DNA of 64,000 bases, from positions 80,014,989 to 80,078,988 of the forward strand of contig JAAALK010000082.1 of the NCBI GenBank assembly GCA_019279435.1, given 5' to 3'. The position numbers and the translations under genes were made by a program. Shown here piece after piece: positions 23,521-35,668 of the stretch. Each line of letters begins with the position of its first letter. The stretch's first letter is position 1. This DNA comes from Zizania palustris (taxonomy: Eukaryota; Streptophyta; Magnoliopsida; Poales; Poaceae). A model generated the notes under the pieces. The model was not told the DNA's origin, did not search any database, and saw only the letters and a list, made by a program, of their open reading frames with translations.

Positions 23521-24280
23521 TATGTTGACACCCATATTTGGCATTAATGGTTAAAATTATCAAAATATCAATTTTTGGTAATTTAGGCCGAAAATATGCC
23601 TTCCCTGGCACAGACCAGTCCAACCGGCCATGGTAGTCCGGTTCGACCGGCCATGGTAGTTCGGTTCGACCGGCCATGTAGGCCCGGTCAGACTGCCCCA
23701 ATAGGCCCGGTTAGACCGGGCCAAGTCTAGAATTAGAGATAGAGTTTGATTCCGGGCTGTTTTTATCTATAAATAAATCCTAACCACTTTTGGCCGAATC
23801 CTACTCAGTTTAGGAGTCGGTGAACATGAGACCAACCCCTATAAATATAGGGGTGAGGCGATTCAAAGGGCATCTCCACAGATCAACTCAAAACCCTAGT
23901 TTTGAATTGTACCTTTACTTTTCAATCTACTTTTTTCCCTAGCATTACTTTACTCCTAGCAGTAGCCCTTTGTCAATTTGATCAGAAAATTTTCCATACT
24001 TCGCCACCTTATCGTGAGTTCTTTGTGGGTTTGATCTGAAAACCTTCCATTTCACCCTCGTACGGGTTTTTATCGTTTTTATCAGTTTTTACCAGTAATT
24101 CGGTCTCCTAGTCAAATTAGCCCTAGTTTTCTTGTGTTTTGAAGTGTTTCATCGCAGCCATCTTCTCCAAGAAGTTTGGTCACCATCCATCCATGGCAAG
24201 ATGATCGCCGGAGCCCGAAGATCGTTTCCAGGAGACGTCGGTCCGACCGGCTTGTGCCACACCGTCACCTAGATCTCTGG
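23521..24280 (+). mobile_element. X 5' LTR, copy B, 3'-truncated
   Basis: Near-identical to 3196-3950. A deletion of about 0.84 kb relative to copy A removes the rest of the LTR, the PBS and the gag start codon. It joins CTAGATCTCTGG to AACTTCAAGATCGC, with GG at the breakpoint. X in this copy is therefore disabled for transcription initiation and priming. Confidence 0.85.
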
Positions 24281-24332
24281 AACTTCAAGATCGCATGCTT
24301 GCAAGATACGTCAAGATAGGTGACACGTTCGT
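24281..24332 (+). pseudogene. X gag N-terminal remnant, copy B
   Basis: Encodes LQDRMLARYVKIGDTFV, identical to copy A, up to the T1 insertion. The last five bases TTCGT (24328-24332) are the T1 target duplication. Confidence 0.75.
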
Positions 24333-26253
24333 TGTAACGCCCAGATTTAATAAAACCTGGACTTTATTGAAATTCCATAGAAAATCAATAAAAACAAGAT
24401 GTTCATCACACGACCGTGTACAATATGTCAAGCATTCATGGTTCATAGACCATATTAGTACAAAAGTGTTAAAGTAAGAGAAACCAATAAAATAAGGGTT
24501 CTAGATGAACACCTCCTTCTAGTCTCGCCTTGACTGGGTCCCTACTCTAGACCTTCATCCTCCTCGTAGTAGACGGTCTGTGGTGGTGTAAGTCAAAGGG
24601 AGCGAGTACAATCGTACTCAGCAAGCCATTGGATGCAAATATGATGCAGAGTAATAACAAGGGAGGTAGTGGCTAACTTTGCGAAAAAGCATATTTGTAA
24701 AACAGTTAATGTGAACAAGTTATTAGTACATAAATGTGAATGCATCATCTTCTAACTCGAGGGGTACAGTCAGCCCACCCCCGCTCAACAGTCCTTATAT
24801 GCCATGAATAATACGAACATTCAATCAATAGTAAACTAACTACGAGAAGTCACACAACCTGCCCTTGACCGTGGGCTCGACTTTTTGAAAAGATTTAAAC
24901 TCTGATCAGAGGTGTACCACTGTACCCACAAGGCACGCACTCATCCCATACACCAAAGTGTAACGAGATGACCCATACCACGGGAACTCATGCCAAAACC
25001 TTCCGTATGGAACACGCCAATTCGATAATCACCCTCTTATGGGTTTCATATGGTGCCCCGACGCGGCGAGCCAACACCATACCCCCCTTGAGCCTCGTCG
25101 GTATAAGTCACCCGCAGGTTGCCCCTTGCCCCCTCCACTATGGTGCTTCAAGTTGGTACGATCCATACCTCCAGTTAGGACTTACCCATTAGACTTGTGG
25201 TTAGTACGGAAGTGCTTTACAACAGATCCCGCAGACCGGTCCTTATAGTGCCCCGGGTGCGACCAACCAATGCCCTAGCTTGCACCCGGAACCCACCATA
25301 CTTATAACATAGCCAACTCCAACATAATCCAGAGACAAGAATAACGGGGAATACCATATAGTAGATTCCAACTATCTACGACTCATTCTTTTATCCTATA
25401 GCAGTTGTGTCAATACATTGTACACTAGCTAATATAATCAAATATGATCAACTTGGGGTTTGTGACTTGCCTTTCTCAGCAAATGGCGACGGTGGAACCT
25501 CGGGGTAATACTCCAGATCCTCGACGATCTCGTAGTCTTCTCAATACGGAAAAATTAAATACAGTATTCAATAAACAATCAAAATATCACAAAATATAAA
25601 CATACAAGTTTATGATTTCAAATAAGGGGAATTAAGCCTTAGTATTCTGAAGTTATGTTGAAAAAATTATTAAGGATTAATTTTTAGGGGTTTCTTGAAT
25701 TATTTTAGTGAGATATAAGTTTATTCCTAAAGGGGTTTTTATTTATTTATTTTATAAGAATATATTGTGCAAAATAACCCTACTATTTTTTATGGCATCA
25801 AAATGTAGAGAATAAAAAGATTGATTTAACAAAATTTGAATGGTGAAATTTGGAGTTAAATTGAGCAAGTTATGAATTTTCAAAGCTTTAACTATTTTTC
25901 TGAATTTTATTTAAACAGAAAATGGGATCTGGTCCACGGTGAGCCGGGCTCACCACAGACCAGCGCACTGTGCGCCAGGGGTTTTAAATGTATTTTTCAA
26001 TTAAAATAATTCCAGTAAATCATTTATTTGCTTAGAGGTTGGATCACTGTTGATAAAATTTTGTAAAAATTCCTAAAATTATCCCTTATCCTCTAGATTC
26101 CACCATAAATTTCTTAGGTTAAAATTTGGAGTATTTCCCCTTGTTTTGCTTAAATTGGGTTCTTTTAGCCTTTTCCTAAATTAAATAATCCTTTCTATTT
26201 CCTGAAAATTTATTTTCCTCATTTTATTTATTTTTAATTCTTGGGATGTTACA
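24333..26253 (-). mobile_element. T1 solo LTR in X gag (copy B)
   Basis: Runs TGTAACGCCC...GGGATGTTACA and is flanked by TTCGT on both sides (24328-24332, 26254-26258), with no T1 interior: a solo LTR. It is 1.92 kb against 3.19 kb in copy A because of two internal deletions. One near 25438 lost about 0.16 kb. One near 25976 lost about 1.1 kb, the GC-rich middle with the likely promoter. Confidence 0.9.
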
Positions 26254-26258
26254 TTCGT

Positions 26259-28960
26259 CTAGCGCGACGCGAGATCCATCACCATCACCACACCGACTAA
26301 GGTAAACTCCAATCCACCCCTCTTTCCCCCGGACCTCGAACAAGAGATAGTTTCCAAGGTGAACCAAGCGGTTAACGCTGCATTCGACAAACACATGAAA
26401 CAGGAGGCTCCCAAAGTAGACTCCAAGATAGATGTGATGTTTAGAAGATTCGGTTTTCCCGAAGCCGATTCCCCTACTACGATTACTAGCGCTTCCCCTG
26501 TTCATCGTATACACAGTAGGATGGATGGGAGCACGAGGAGAGAGACCAAGTCAGTGACCTCGACTTTCATGGCCGAAGCCCCTCTGACCCTGGCCGGTCA
26601 GACCGGACCTAGTTGGTTGGTCCGACCGGTTGAACATGTTTTGTCTGACCGACTGTACCAGGCCGATCTGACCGGTGCTTCCAGTCTACATCGTTTAAAC
26701 CTAGTGCCACCGCGCTATCAACAGTGCTCGGTCCGACCGAATTTTGGGCCAGTCCAACCGACTCACCCCCATCGGTGACAGACGGTCTGACCGTCCATCA
26801 GGCCAGTCTGACCGGTCATTATGCCATCGGCCAGACCGGCCTTATGACCTGTCAGACCACCCATACCACCTACTATGCGCCGCCTCCACCTGGGCCTACG
26901 CCACCCTCTACCACACACCCTCATAGGCCCAATCACGTCCCATATCATGAGACACCACAAGAGGAGGATCCGCATGGCCGACACCATGATATAACACTGC
27001 GTGTCGCGCCCCCACATGAGAGACGCCCGCAGGCAGGAGGCTTAGATGACCCTGACGAGCGAATTCGCGCACTATTTAGAGAGTTCGCAGGTTGGACACC
27101 TAGAGGACGGGGTAGGGTTTATCAAAAGTTGTACCCTGATTACGTCGATACCATCCTGTACCCGCAAGGCTTTAGAGTGCCCGAGTTTACAAAATTTGAT
27201 GGTGAAGTTAGTAAGACCACCCTAAAGCACATAGGTCAGTTCTTAGTGCAGTGTGGCAAAGCTAGTGGGTCAGATGCTTTGAAGCTTAGATTGTTTTCTC
27301 TGTCGCTTTCCGGCACGGCTTCCACATGGTTTTCGGCGTTATCGCCGAACTCTGTGCATACTTGGGCCCAATTAGAACAGGGGTTCCATACGTGTTTCCC
27401 TTCTAAAAATGTATAGCGTCATCTAGCTATCTTGAGGTCGGTTAAACAACAAACTAGTGAGACCATTAATTCTTACATTCAAAGGTTTCTAGCTACCAAA
27501 AGCTGATACTCTGACTTGACTATTAGTGATAAAGACTTAGTTGATCTTGCACTTGACAATTTGCTTGTCCACATTAGAGAAGCTATGCATGGTCAGACTT
27601 TCATGGATATTGGTCAGGTATTACGAAGCGCTCTGGCTATTGAAAGTCGAGTCATGGACAAGGGCAAATCTAAGGATGACTCAGAAAAGAATGCCGATGA
27701 GAGATCAACTGGCAAGAGTAAAAAGTTTGATGTCTATACAAGCGAATGGACTTAGACTGGTGAAGGAGATCCGTTCGTGTGCGATAGTTTGAAGCCAACA
27801 CCTCGAAAGAGTCCAAGAGGTAAGTATACCTTTGATCTAACCAAGTGCGATAAAATATTCGACTATCTTTTTGAGAAGGGACAGATCAAGGTGCGTGAAG
27901 GCCAACTCATCCCGTCGGCGAAGGAACTAGGAGGTCGTACGTACTGTAAGTGGCATGACTCTTTTACTCATACTATCAATAAGTGTTATGTTTTCCGCTA
28001 GCAAATTCAATCAGCCATCAACAAATGATGATTGAAGTTTGAGAATGATCATTCTCTAATTAGTATTGATCACAATGCTAAAGCATTGATTCGGCCCGAT
28101 CAAGCCGAATCAAATAAAGGAAATAATATTGCAGTTGAAGAGCTTCGGTCTGATACACATAATTCTATGGACAAAGAAAGGTCGCTTGGTGACAAGACGG
28201 CTAGGCGACCGAGAGTTACTTTTGATGCCCCAATGCCCCAATGCCCAATGCCCCAATACGGTGATCCTCCTCAGTACTTTGCCCCATGGATGTCGTTCTC
28301 ACTATCGCAAGTGTCGTTCTACCAAGAACTAGCAAGGACAAAGGGGTCAGCAAAGAGGCAAAGGCATAATCATAGTGATGGTCGTATTCACACAAGGAAT
28401 CGGCCTAAGTCTTCAAGGATGAAGGAAAAGAACAATGGCAATGAACGCAATGAGGCAGCCATTGTTATTAAAACAGGTTTCCGCAACATCCCAATCTCTG
28501 AAGAAGTCCTTCCGGAGCGAGATGGAGGCAACTCGGTGGAGACAACCAAAGGTACCACTATCGGTCCGACCGCCGCCCTAGGGCCAGTCTGACCAGCCAT
28601 GGTGCACTGGTCCGACCAGCCTACTACAGCCGGTCCGACCCCCCTTTGTCAGAATCCCGACACCGTTCGGTCTGACTGGCCCCGTGAGGCCAGTCTGACC
28701 GACATCATACAAGGAGATAGTCAATATGAGTGCAAAATTGTCGAGGCCAATTCGGGTGCTTCTCATTCGGCCGAAAATTCTAGAAGTAAGTTTGTGGCCC
28801 CGGGATCGAAGCCGCTACCTTCTTGGGCACCTCCGGGAATGACCAAGTCTTAGAAGAGACGCCTACAATGTCTTCAGGCTGAACATCTTAAAGGGAAGAA
28901 GGCCAAAGAGTTCAAGGGTAATTTGCTCAACGAATCCAAAGCTTTAGCAGGACCGTGACA
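26259..28960 (+). pseudogene. X gag, main part (Tat-like, no pol)
   Basis: Capsid protein of X. After the solo LTR the frame resumes with one TAG, then TPTKVNSNPPLF and KVNQAVNAAFDKHMK. A frameshift lies near 26750. The gag core is at 27050-27416 (AGWTPRGRGRVYQKLYPDYV, LKLRLFSLSLSGTASTWFSAL). It continues through ALDNLLVHIREAMHGQTF and the C-terminal CKWHDSFTHTINKCYVFR (about 27946-28000), typical of Tat/Retand gag. Then follows basic, low-conservation sequence to about 28960. Several stops and shifts are present. No protease, RT or integrase lies before the 3' LTR, so X looks non-autonomous. Two blocks (26580-26870, 28560-28710) are rich in the GGTCnGACC motif. Confidence 0.75.
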
Positions 28961-29264
28961 GGTGTGGAGACCGAAGTTGGTTGAAGAGCCAGCTTCTAGC
29001 CTCGTTGAGTAAAGAATAGATCCCACAAGGACTGGGGGAAAAACTAATAAGAATGTTGAATGTCGAGTTGATAGAGAAATTCAGCACTTAGTCCCCTAGT
29101 TCATGAATTTATATTAATTTATGCAAATCGTCCTCAGGAATTCGCAAATTCTGAGTCAAGAGATGGACGATTTATGATAGGTGAACAAATAAAGAATATA
29201 GGGAATACCGCCCGTTGTTTGCTGTGCTTTTAGCCCACTAAGTTTTCTAAAAGGCAGGGGGGCA
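28961..29264 (+). other. X 3' untranslated region and polypurine tract
   Basis: Three hundred bases without coding potential link gag to the 3' LTR. AAAAGGCAGGGGGGCA (29249-29264) directly before TGTGTTGACACC is a good polypurine tract. Confidence 0.65.
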
Positions 29265-30644
29265 TGTGTTGACACCTAAATTTGGCATTAATGGTTAAAA
29301 TTATCAAAATATCAATTTTTGGTAATTTGGGCCGAAAATATGCCTTCCCTGGCATAGGCCGGTCTGATCGGCCATGGTAGGCCGGTCCTACCGGCCATGT
29401 AGGCCCGGTCAGACCGGCCCAAGTCTAGAATTAGAGATAGAGTTTGATTCTGGGCTATTTTTATCTATAAACAAATTCTAACCACTTTCGGCCGAATCCT
29501 ACTCAGTTTAGAGTCGGGGAACATGAGACCAGCCCCTATAAATATAGGGGTAAGGCCGATTCAAAGGGCATCTCCATAGATCAACTCAAACCCTAGTTTT
29601 GAATCGTACATTTTCTTTTCAATCTACTTTATTCCTTAGCATTACTTTACTCCTAGCAGTAGCCCTTTGTCAATTTGATCAGCAAATTATCCGTACTTCA
29701 CCACGTGATCGCGAGTTCTTTGTGCGTTTGATCCGAAAACATTCTGTTTCACCCTCGTACGGGTTTTTATCGTTTTTATCGGTTTTTACCGGTAATTCGG
29801 TCTCTTGGATGAATTGCCCCTAGTTTTCTTGTGTTTTTGCAGTGTTTCATTGCCACCATCTTCTCCAAGAAGTTTGGTCACCATCCATCCACGGCAAGAC
29901 GGTCGACGGAGCCCAGAGATCATTTCTAGGAGACGTCGGTCCGACTGGAGGCCACCCTTCGGTCTGACCGGCCCATGCCGCACCATCACCCGGAGTGCCG
30001 GCACGCAGCGGTCCGACCAGCCGTACAAGGCTGGTCCGACTGGACCTCGCAGAGGGATTGAAGGCGCTCCACATCAATGCCGGAGGCCACACCCCGAGGG
30101 GCAACTGCATACTTCGGTCTGACTAGGCTCCGGACACCGGTCTGACCGGCTGGGAGGCCGAACCCCCCTTTAGTTGTCTCTGCGACGCACTCCGTAGGGT
30201 ACCCTTCGCACATCCTCGGTTGGACTGGGATTCACCCTTCGGTCTAACCGACCGAAGGCCGGAGCCTCCCCTTCGGCCAACGCTTCGCACCGGAGGCTGC
30301 TTCACATCGAAGCCCCCTTCGGCCCATACTCCACACCGCCAGTCCGATCGGCTTCCGTTGGCTGGTCCGACCGCCAGGACCCACAGTTGAACCTGCCCTG
30401 TTCTGGTCGGTTTGACTAGGTTTTATTATTTCTAGCTATTTTCTCACATATCGGTTAATTCAATAATTCTAGGTTAATATTATTTGATTGCCTAGCGACT
30501 CCATTATTCCCGTACCACTGTTTAAGGGTCGTCAAAACGTGGCGTCGGCGTTGTGTTACATTTAGGGGTTTACTCTTAAGTATCTGCACGCTTTTGGATC
30601 GCCAAACTGGCCCAACTGCGGGGGCACATTTTCGTGTCAACACA
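29265..30644 (+). mobile_element. X 3' LTR (1.38 kb)
   Basis: TGTGTTGACACC...GTGTCAACACA, an 11-base inverted terminal pair. TATA box CCTATAAATATAGG near 29543. Many GGTCnGACC motifs. Flanking five-base duplications do not match (left GTAAAA, right TCATA), probably because some T2 LTR sequence was lost next to X. Confidence 0.85.
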
Positions 30645-32370
30645 ATCATATAAGTTTTATTGGCTAAACAGGTAGGGGATAAAAACATAAACTTTATGAA
30701 ATTTGAATGGTTAAATTTAGAGCTAATTCCAAGAAGTTATGAATTTTTGAAGTTTAAAATAATTTCTAGAATTTTTACTTTAATTCCAATTAAAATCATA
30801 TCAAAATTTAGTCTAAACATATGAATTTTATTGGATGAAAATGAAGGGAATAAAAAGATAAATTTCATGGAATTGGAATGGTCAAATTTGGAGTTAATTT
30901 GAAGGAGATATGAATTTTTGAAGTTTAAAGAAATTTGTGGAATTTATTTAAATTTTAAATCAGTCTCTGGTCCACTGTGAACCATGTTCACGGTGAACCA
31001 GCGCACTGTGTTGTGAGCCGGGTGAACCAGAGCCGTTGAATTGAGATCTGGCGGATGCGGGGCGTGCGAAGTGTTTAAGTGAAAATGGATGGCCTGGATC
31101 GCCCAATACTGTTCAACGGGGCCTGACCGCATCAGGGTGCTCCATTCCGGGATCTAATCCTGGCCACTCGAAATGAATTCAACGGCCAGAATCTGATTTG
31201 GCATGGCACGGGTAAAACTTTGTCATCGGCTGTCTTCCCCGATGACGGTAGTGAATCACGGCGAGCCTAGCAGCGACTGCGGTGGACTAGGGTACTAGGC
31301 GAACGCTGAAACGGAATGAGAATAGCACGGGGATCACAATTATACTAGAGTTGGTTCTCGGGGTCAACGGAGTGAGGCCAGCGATGAGCGGTGGTGGCGG
31401 TGAAGTTTCAGGTCCTCGTTGGCGATGGGGCTCCGGTGGCGAGGAGCTCGAACGGAGTGGTGGCCGGGGTCGAGGAGGCAACGGCGATCATAGGGAGGCG
31501 ATTAACGGTGATAGAGACAGGCTCTGGTGATGGCGAGTGGCAACCGAAGGTGGAACAGAGGGGTGACACAAAAGAGCTTCGCAGCACTTCATTCTGGTGA
31601 GGAATTGGCAATTGCGGGGTGGGCTAGACGCAGTGTGTCGAGGGGGATTTTTATATGGCATCGGCGGTGAGTGAGAAGGTCGGGGCGCCGTGAATGCCGA
31701 GAGGGGGGAGTAACTCCAGTGAGGCTTAATTCAGCGATTAAGAGACGTAACGTGAGGGGATCAAAGGGGGATCGTGTGCCGGTGAAAGGCAAAGGCGGAA
31801 AGGTGAGTTATGGTGGCAACCGAAGATCTCAGTGGCGCGAGGGCTCGGGGAAGATGAATCTGACAGGTGAGCTCCACCGGTCAGTGACGGGCGAGGGGGC
31901 GAGGGCGCAACGGTCGGTGCCGATAGGTGGGCCATGGTGCGCGTGGAGAAAGAGGGAGGAGGCTGACAGGTGGGCCAGGGACTCGGGCGCGAGGCTGAGA
32001 GCACCAACAGGCAGGGTCCACATGTCAGTGAGGGGTTCGCGGGGTGAACGGGCTGGGCTGGTTGGAGAGAGAGGAAGGAGGGGGCGGCCCAATACTGTTT
32101 AAATTCATTTCTGAATAAAAATAATTGCTGAAAATAGTTTAAAAATTTTGAGGTATTTGCATAGGTCCTAAAAATTTGTAAAAATTCTCAAAAATATATC
32201 TTGGCCTCAAGAACATAATGTAATTTTCTCAGGTCAAGATTATGATTATTTCTGTAGATATTTTTTTATTTGTATATTTTCAGCTTTATCGAAAAACAAA
32301 AATAATACCTTTTCTAGAAAAGTATATTTATAAATTTTTATTTTTACCTTTGGAAATTTGGGCTGTTACA
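30645..32370 (-). mobile_element. T2 3' LTR, right part
   Basis: Continuation of the T2 LTR after X. The AT-rich start contains two related segments (about 30647-30740 and 30800-30930), then the GC-rich middle (31000-32090) and the AT-rich end GGGCTGTTACA. Together with 22088-23520 the LTR is about 3.16 kb. Confidence 0.85.
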
Positions 32371-32386
32371 AACCTATCCCCCTTAC
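32371..32386 (-). other. T2 polypurine tract
   Basis: Minus strand TAAGGGGGATAGGTT directly before the LTR start TGTAACAGCCC; same design as T1. Confidence 0.7.
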
Positions 32387-32399
32387 AGTGAATCTCATC

Positions 32400-34640
32400 C
32401 TCAAGATTCGGAAATCTCCTAGAATAGCTCAGGGTATTGGGCTTTCAGGTCTTCCTCCTTTTCCCAAGTGGCCTCTTTGACGGGGTGGTTACTCCGTTGA
32501 ACTTTGCAGAAACGGACCACTTGATTCATGGTCACTCTTTCCTTGACCTCTCAGATCTGGACAGGCTTTTCGATATTGGTCAAGTCTCCTTGGATGTCAA
32601 GTTGCTAAAGATCTGCTCATTCGGTGGGTACCCATAAACACTTTTTTAACTAGGAGACGTAAAATACATCATGTACTCTGACTAAGGAGGGTGGTAGCTA
32701 GATCCAACTGATACACCACTTCTCTTTGTCGACGGAGGATCAAAAAGGGGCCAACATAACGGGGAGCCAATTTTCCCGTCATGTTGAACCTCCGAGTGCC
32801 TCGGAGGGGAGTGAATCGAAGATAGACATAGTCACCTTCCCCGAATGACAAATCTTTGCGTCGATTGCCGGCATAACTCTTTTGGCAGGACTGTGCTATC
32901 TTTAATCAGTCTCTGATGATCTTGACTTTCGCTTTGGCCTATCATAGAATGTCCATTCCGAACAGTTGAGATTCACTAGTCTGATCCAATAGTAGCGGCA
33001 TTCGGCACTTATGCCCATACAATGCCTCGAAATGGGACATCTATAAACTGACTTGATTGTTGTTGTTGTAGGAGAACTCTGCATAAGGCAAGCTCTTGTC
33101 CCACATTCTGCCAAAATCTATGGCGCATGCTCTAAGCATGTCTTCTAGTATATGGTTCACCCTTTCAGTCTGGCCATCGGTCTATTGGTGGTATGTTGTA
33201 CTAAAGTTCAATTGGGTACCGAGCTCTTCCTGAATATTCTTCCAAAACTTGGATGTGAACTGGCTACCTCAATTAGATAATATCTTCTTTAGAACTCCGT
33301 GTAAAAACATGATCTGGGCCATGTATAATTCCGCTAGCTTTGGGCCACTATAAGTCATCTTGATAGGGATGAAGTGAGCTACCTCAGTGAGCCGATCAAT
33401 GATCACCCAAATGGAGTCATATTTGTCTTGGGTTCTGGGTAGTCTAGTGATGAAGTCCATTCCTACCTCTTCCCACTTCCATTCGGGGACCTTGAGGGGC
33501 TGCAATAGACCGGCATGTCTCTGGTGCTCTGCCTTGACCCGCTGACAAGTATCACATCTGGCTACATATTCAGTGATTTCCCTCTTCATACTGACCCACC
33601 AGTACTTCTCCTTCAAGTCCTGGTACATTTTAGTACTCCCCAAATGTATGGAGTGCAGGATCCCATGGGCTTCCTTGAGGATGAGGACCTTTAGCTCTTG
33701 CTTGTTGGGCACACACAACCGATTTTCGAATCATATAGTGCCAACTTCATCTTCGGAGAAGCCTAGGGCTTTTCCCTTCCTCATATTCTTATGGATATTT
33801 GCTATGTCGGGGTCTTCTTTCTACGCTTCACGGATTTGGTCTATTAAGACAGGTCTTGCCTCAAGTGTAGCGAGGTACTCTCGGGTGGTTATCCCTAGGT
33901 TCAGCCTTTCAATTTCCTTGTATAACAGAGGGGTCTGATCTTGTACCATGAGAGCGTTGCAGTATCCCTTCTGACTTAAAGCATTGGCCACTACGTTTGC
34001 CTTGCCTGGATAGTAGTGGATGCCTAAGTCATAATCCTGGATTAACTCTAACCATCTTCTTGCCTGAGGTTTAGGTCAGGCTGGGTGAATATGTACTTGA
34101 GGCTCTTGTGGTCGGTGAAAACTTCACATCTATTACCGACAAGATAATGCCTCCATATCTTCAATGCATGGACTACTGCTGCCAATTCTAAGTCATGTGT
34201 GGGCTAGTTTAGCTCGTGGGGTCTCAATTGTTGAGAGGCGTATGATACCACTTGGTCGTCTTGCACGAGAACACACCATAGTCCAAGATGAGAGGCGTCG
34301 TAGTAGACATGGAAGTCTTTCCGGATGTCCGACAGAATCAACACCGGGGCTGATACAAGCTACTTCTTGAGGGTATGGAAGCTTTCTTCACAGACTGGAG
34401 TCCACTCGAACTTCACTTCCTTCTGTAGTAATCTAGTCATGGGCTTGGCGATCTTGGAAAAAATCGATGAATCGTCGGTAATATTTGGCTAGTCCTAGAA
34501 AACTCTAGATCTCTGATACATTCTTGGGCTATAACCAGTTCGTTACTGCTCCCACGGTGCTCGGATCCACTGCTATCCCTCTGGAAGATATGACATGCCC
34601 CAGGAATTTCACTTCGAAGAACCAGAATTCACACTTGCAG
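32400..34640 (-). pseudogene. T2 pol: RT end, RNase H, integrase, chromodomain
   Basis: Minus-strand polyprotein related to T1. From right to left: the end of RT (FFEVKFLGHVISSRGIAVDP, about 34530-34640), an RNase H region with stops, then integrase at 33718-33000. Integrase has an intact zinc region (SIHLGSTKMYQDLK ... CDTCQRVKAEHQ) and the first catalytic Asp (GMDFITRLP). The second catalytic site reads KKILSN then a stop (33269), where SDRG is expected. The integrase C-terminus (FTPLRGTRRFNMTGKLAPRYVGPF) is at 32669-32851 and a chromodomain end (EATWEKEEDLKAQYPELF) near 32428-32500. Everything before RT palm is missing: at 34641 the coding sequence meets mid-LTR sequence. Confidence 0.85.
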
Positions 34641-35668
34641 TGAATAGCACAGGGATCACAATTATACCGGAGTTGGGGATTGGGGTCTACGGAGTGAGGC
34701 CGGCGATGAGCGGTGGAGGCGGTGAAGTTTCGGGTCCTCATCGGTGATGGGGTTCTAGTGGTGAGGAGCTCGAATGGAGTGGTGGACGGGGTCGGGGAGT
34801 CAACGGTGATCACGGGGAGGCGATCGACGGCGACGGAGATGGGCTCCGGAGACGGCGAGTGGCAATCGGAGGCGGAACAAAAGGGCGGCGCAAAAGAGCT
34901 TCACTAGCACTTTGTTCTGGCGAGGAATTGGCAATTGTGGGGTGGGCTGGATGCAGTGTGCCAAGGGGGGTTTTTATAGGGCACCGGCGGTGAGTGAGAG
35001 GGTTGGGGCGCCTTGAATGCCGAGAGGGGGGAGTAACTCCAGCGAGGCTTAATTCGGCGATTAAGAGACGTAATGCGAAGGGATCCGATGGGGATTGTGT
35101 GCTGGCGTAATGGTGAGTTATTTCCCGGTGTTAAATCGAGCTTGGACCCATGGCGAAGGCTACTTGGATCCACCGATCAGCGATGGGCGAGGGGGCGAGT
35201 GCGCAACAGTCATCACCGACAAGTGGGCCAGGGCATGCGCGGAGAGAGGGGGAGGAGGCTGACAGGTGGGCCAGGGACTCGGGCGCGAGGCTGAGAGCAC
35301 CGACAGGCGGGGTCCACATGTCAATGAAGGGTTCGCGGGGTGAACGGGCTAGGCCGGTTGGAGAGAGAGGAGGGGAGGGGGTGGCCCAATACTGTTTAAA
35401 TTCATTTCTGAATAAAAATAATTGATAAGAATAGTTTAAAAATTTTGAGCTACTTGCAAAGGTCCTAAAAATTTGTAACAATTCTCAAAAATATATCTTA
35501 GCCTCAAGAACATAATGTAATTTTCTCAGATCAAGATTATGATTATTTCTCTAGATTTTTTATTTATTTGGACATTTTCAGCTTTATAAAAAATCAAAAA
35601 TAATCTCTTTTCCAGAAAAGTATATTTATAAATTTTTATTTTTACCTTTGCAAATTTGGGCTGTTACA
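34641..35668 (-). mobile_element. T2 5' LTR, truncated
   Basis: Homologous to 31312-32370 of the T2 3' LTR, ending GGGCTGTTACA, followed by AAGTC. A deletion removed the inner two thirds of this LTR plus PBS, gag, protease and part of RT. The outer end and the target duplication survive, so the deletion came after insertion. Confidence 0.85.

Noticed and set aside
31287..32102. Frames of 64-143 codons in the T2 LTR
   Set aside because: GC-rich LTR composition; the duplicated LTR at 34641-35668 does not preserve the same frames.
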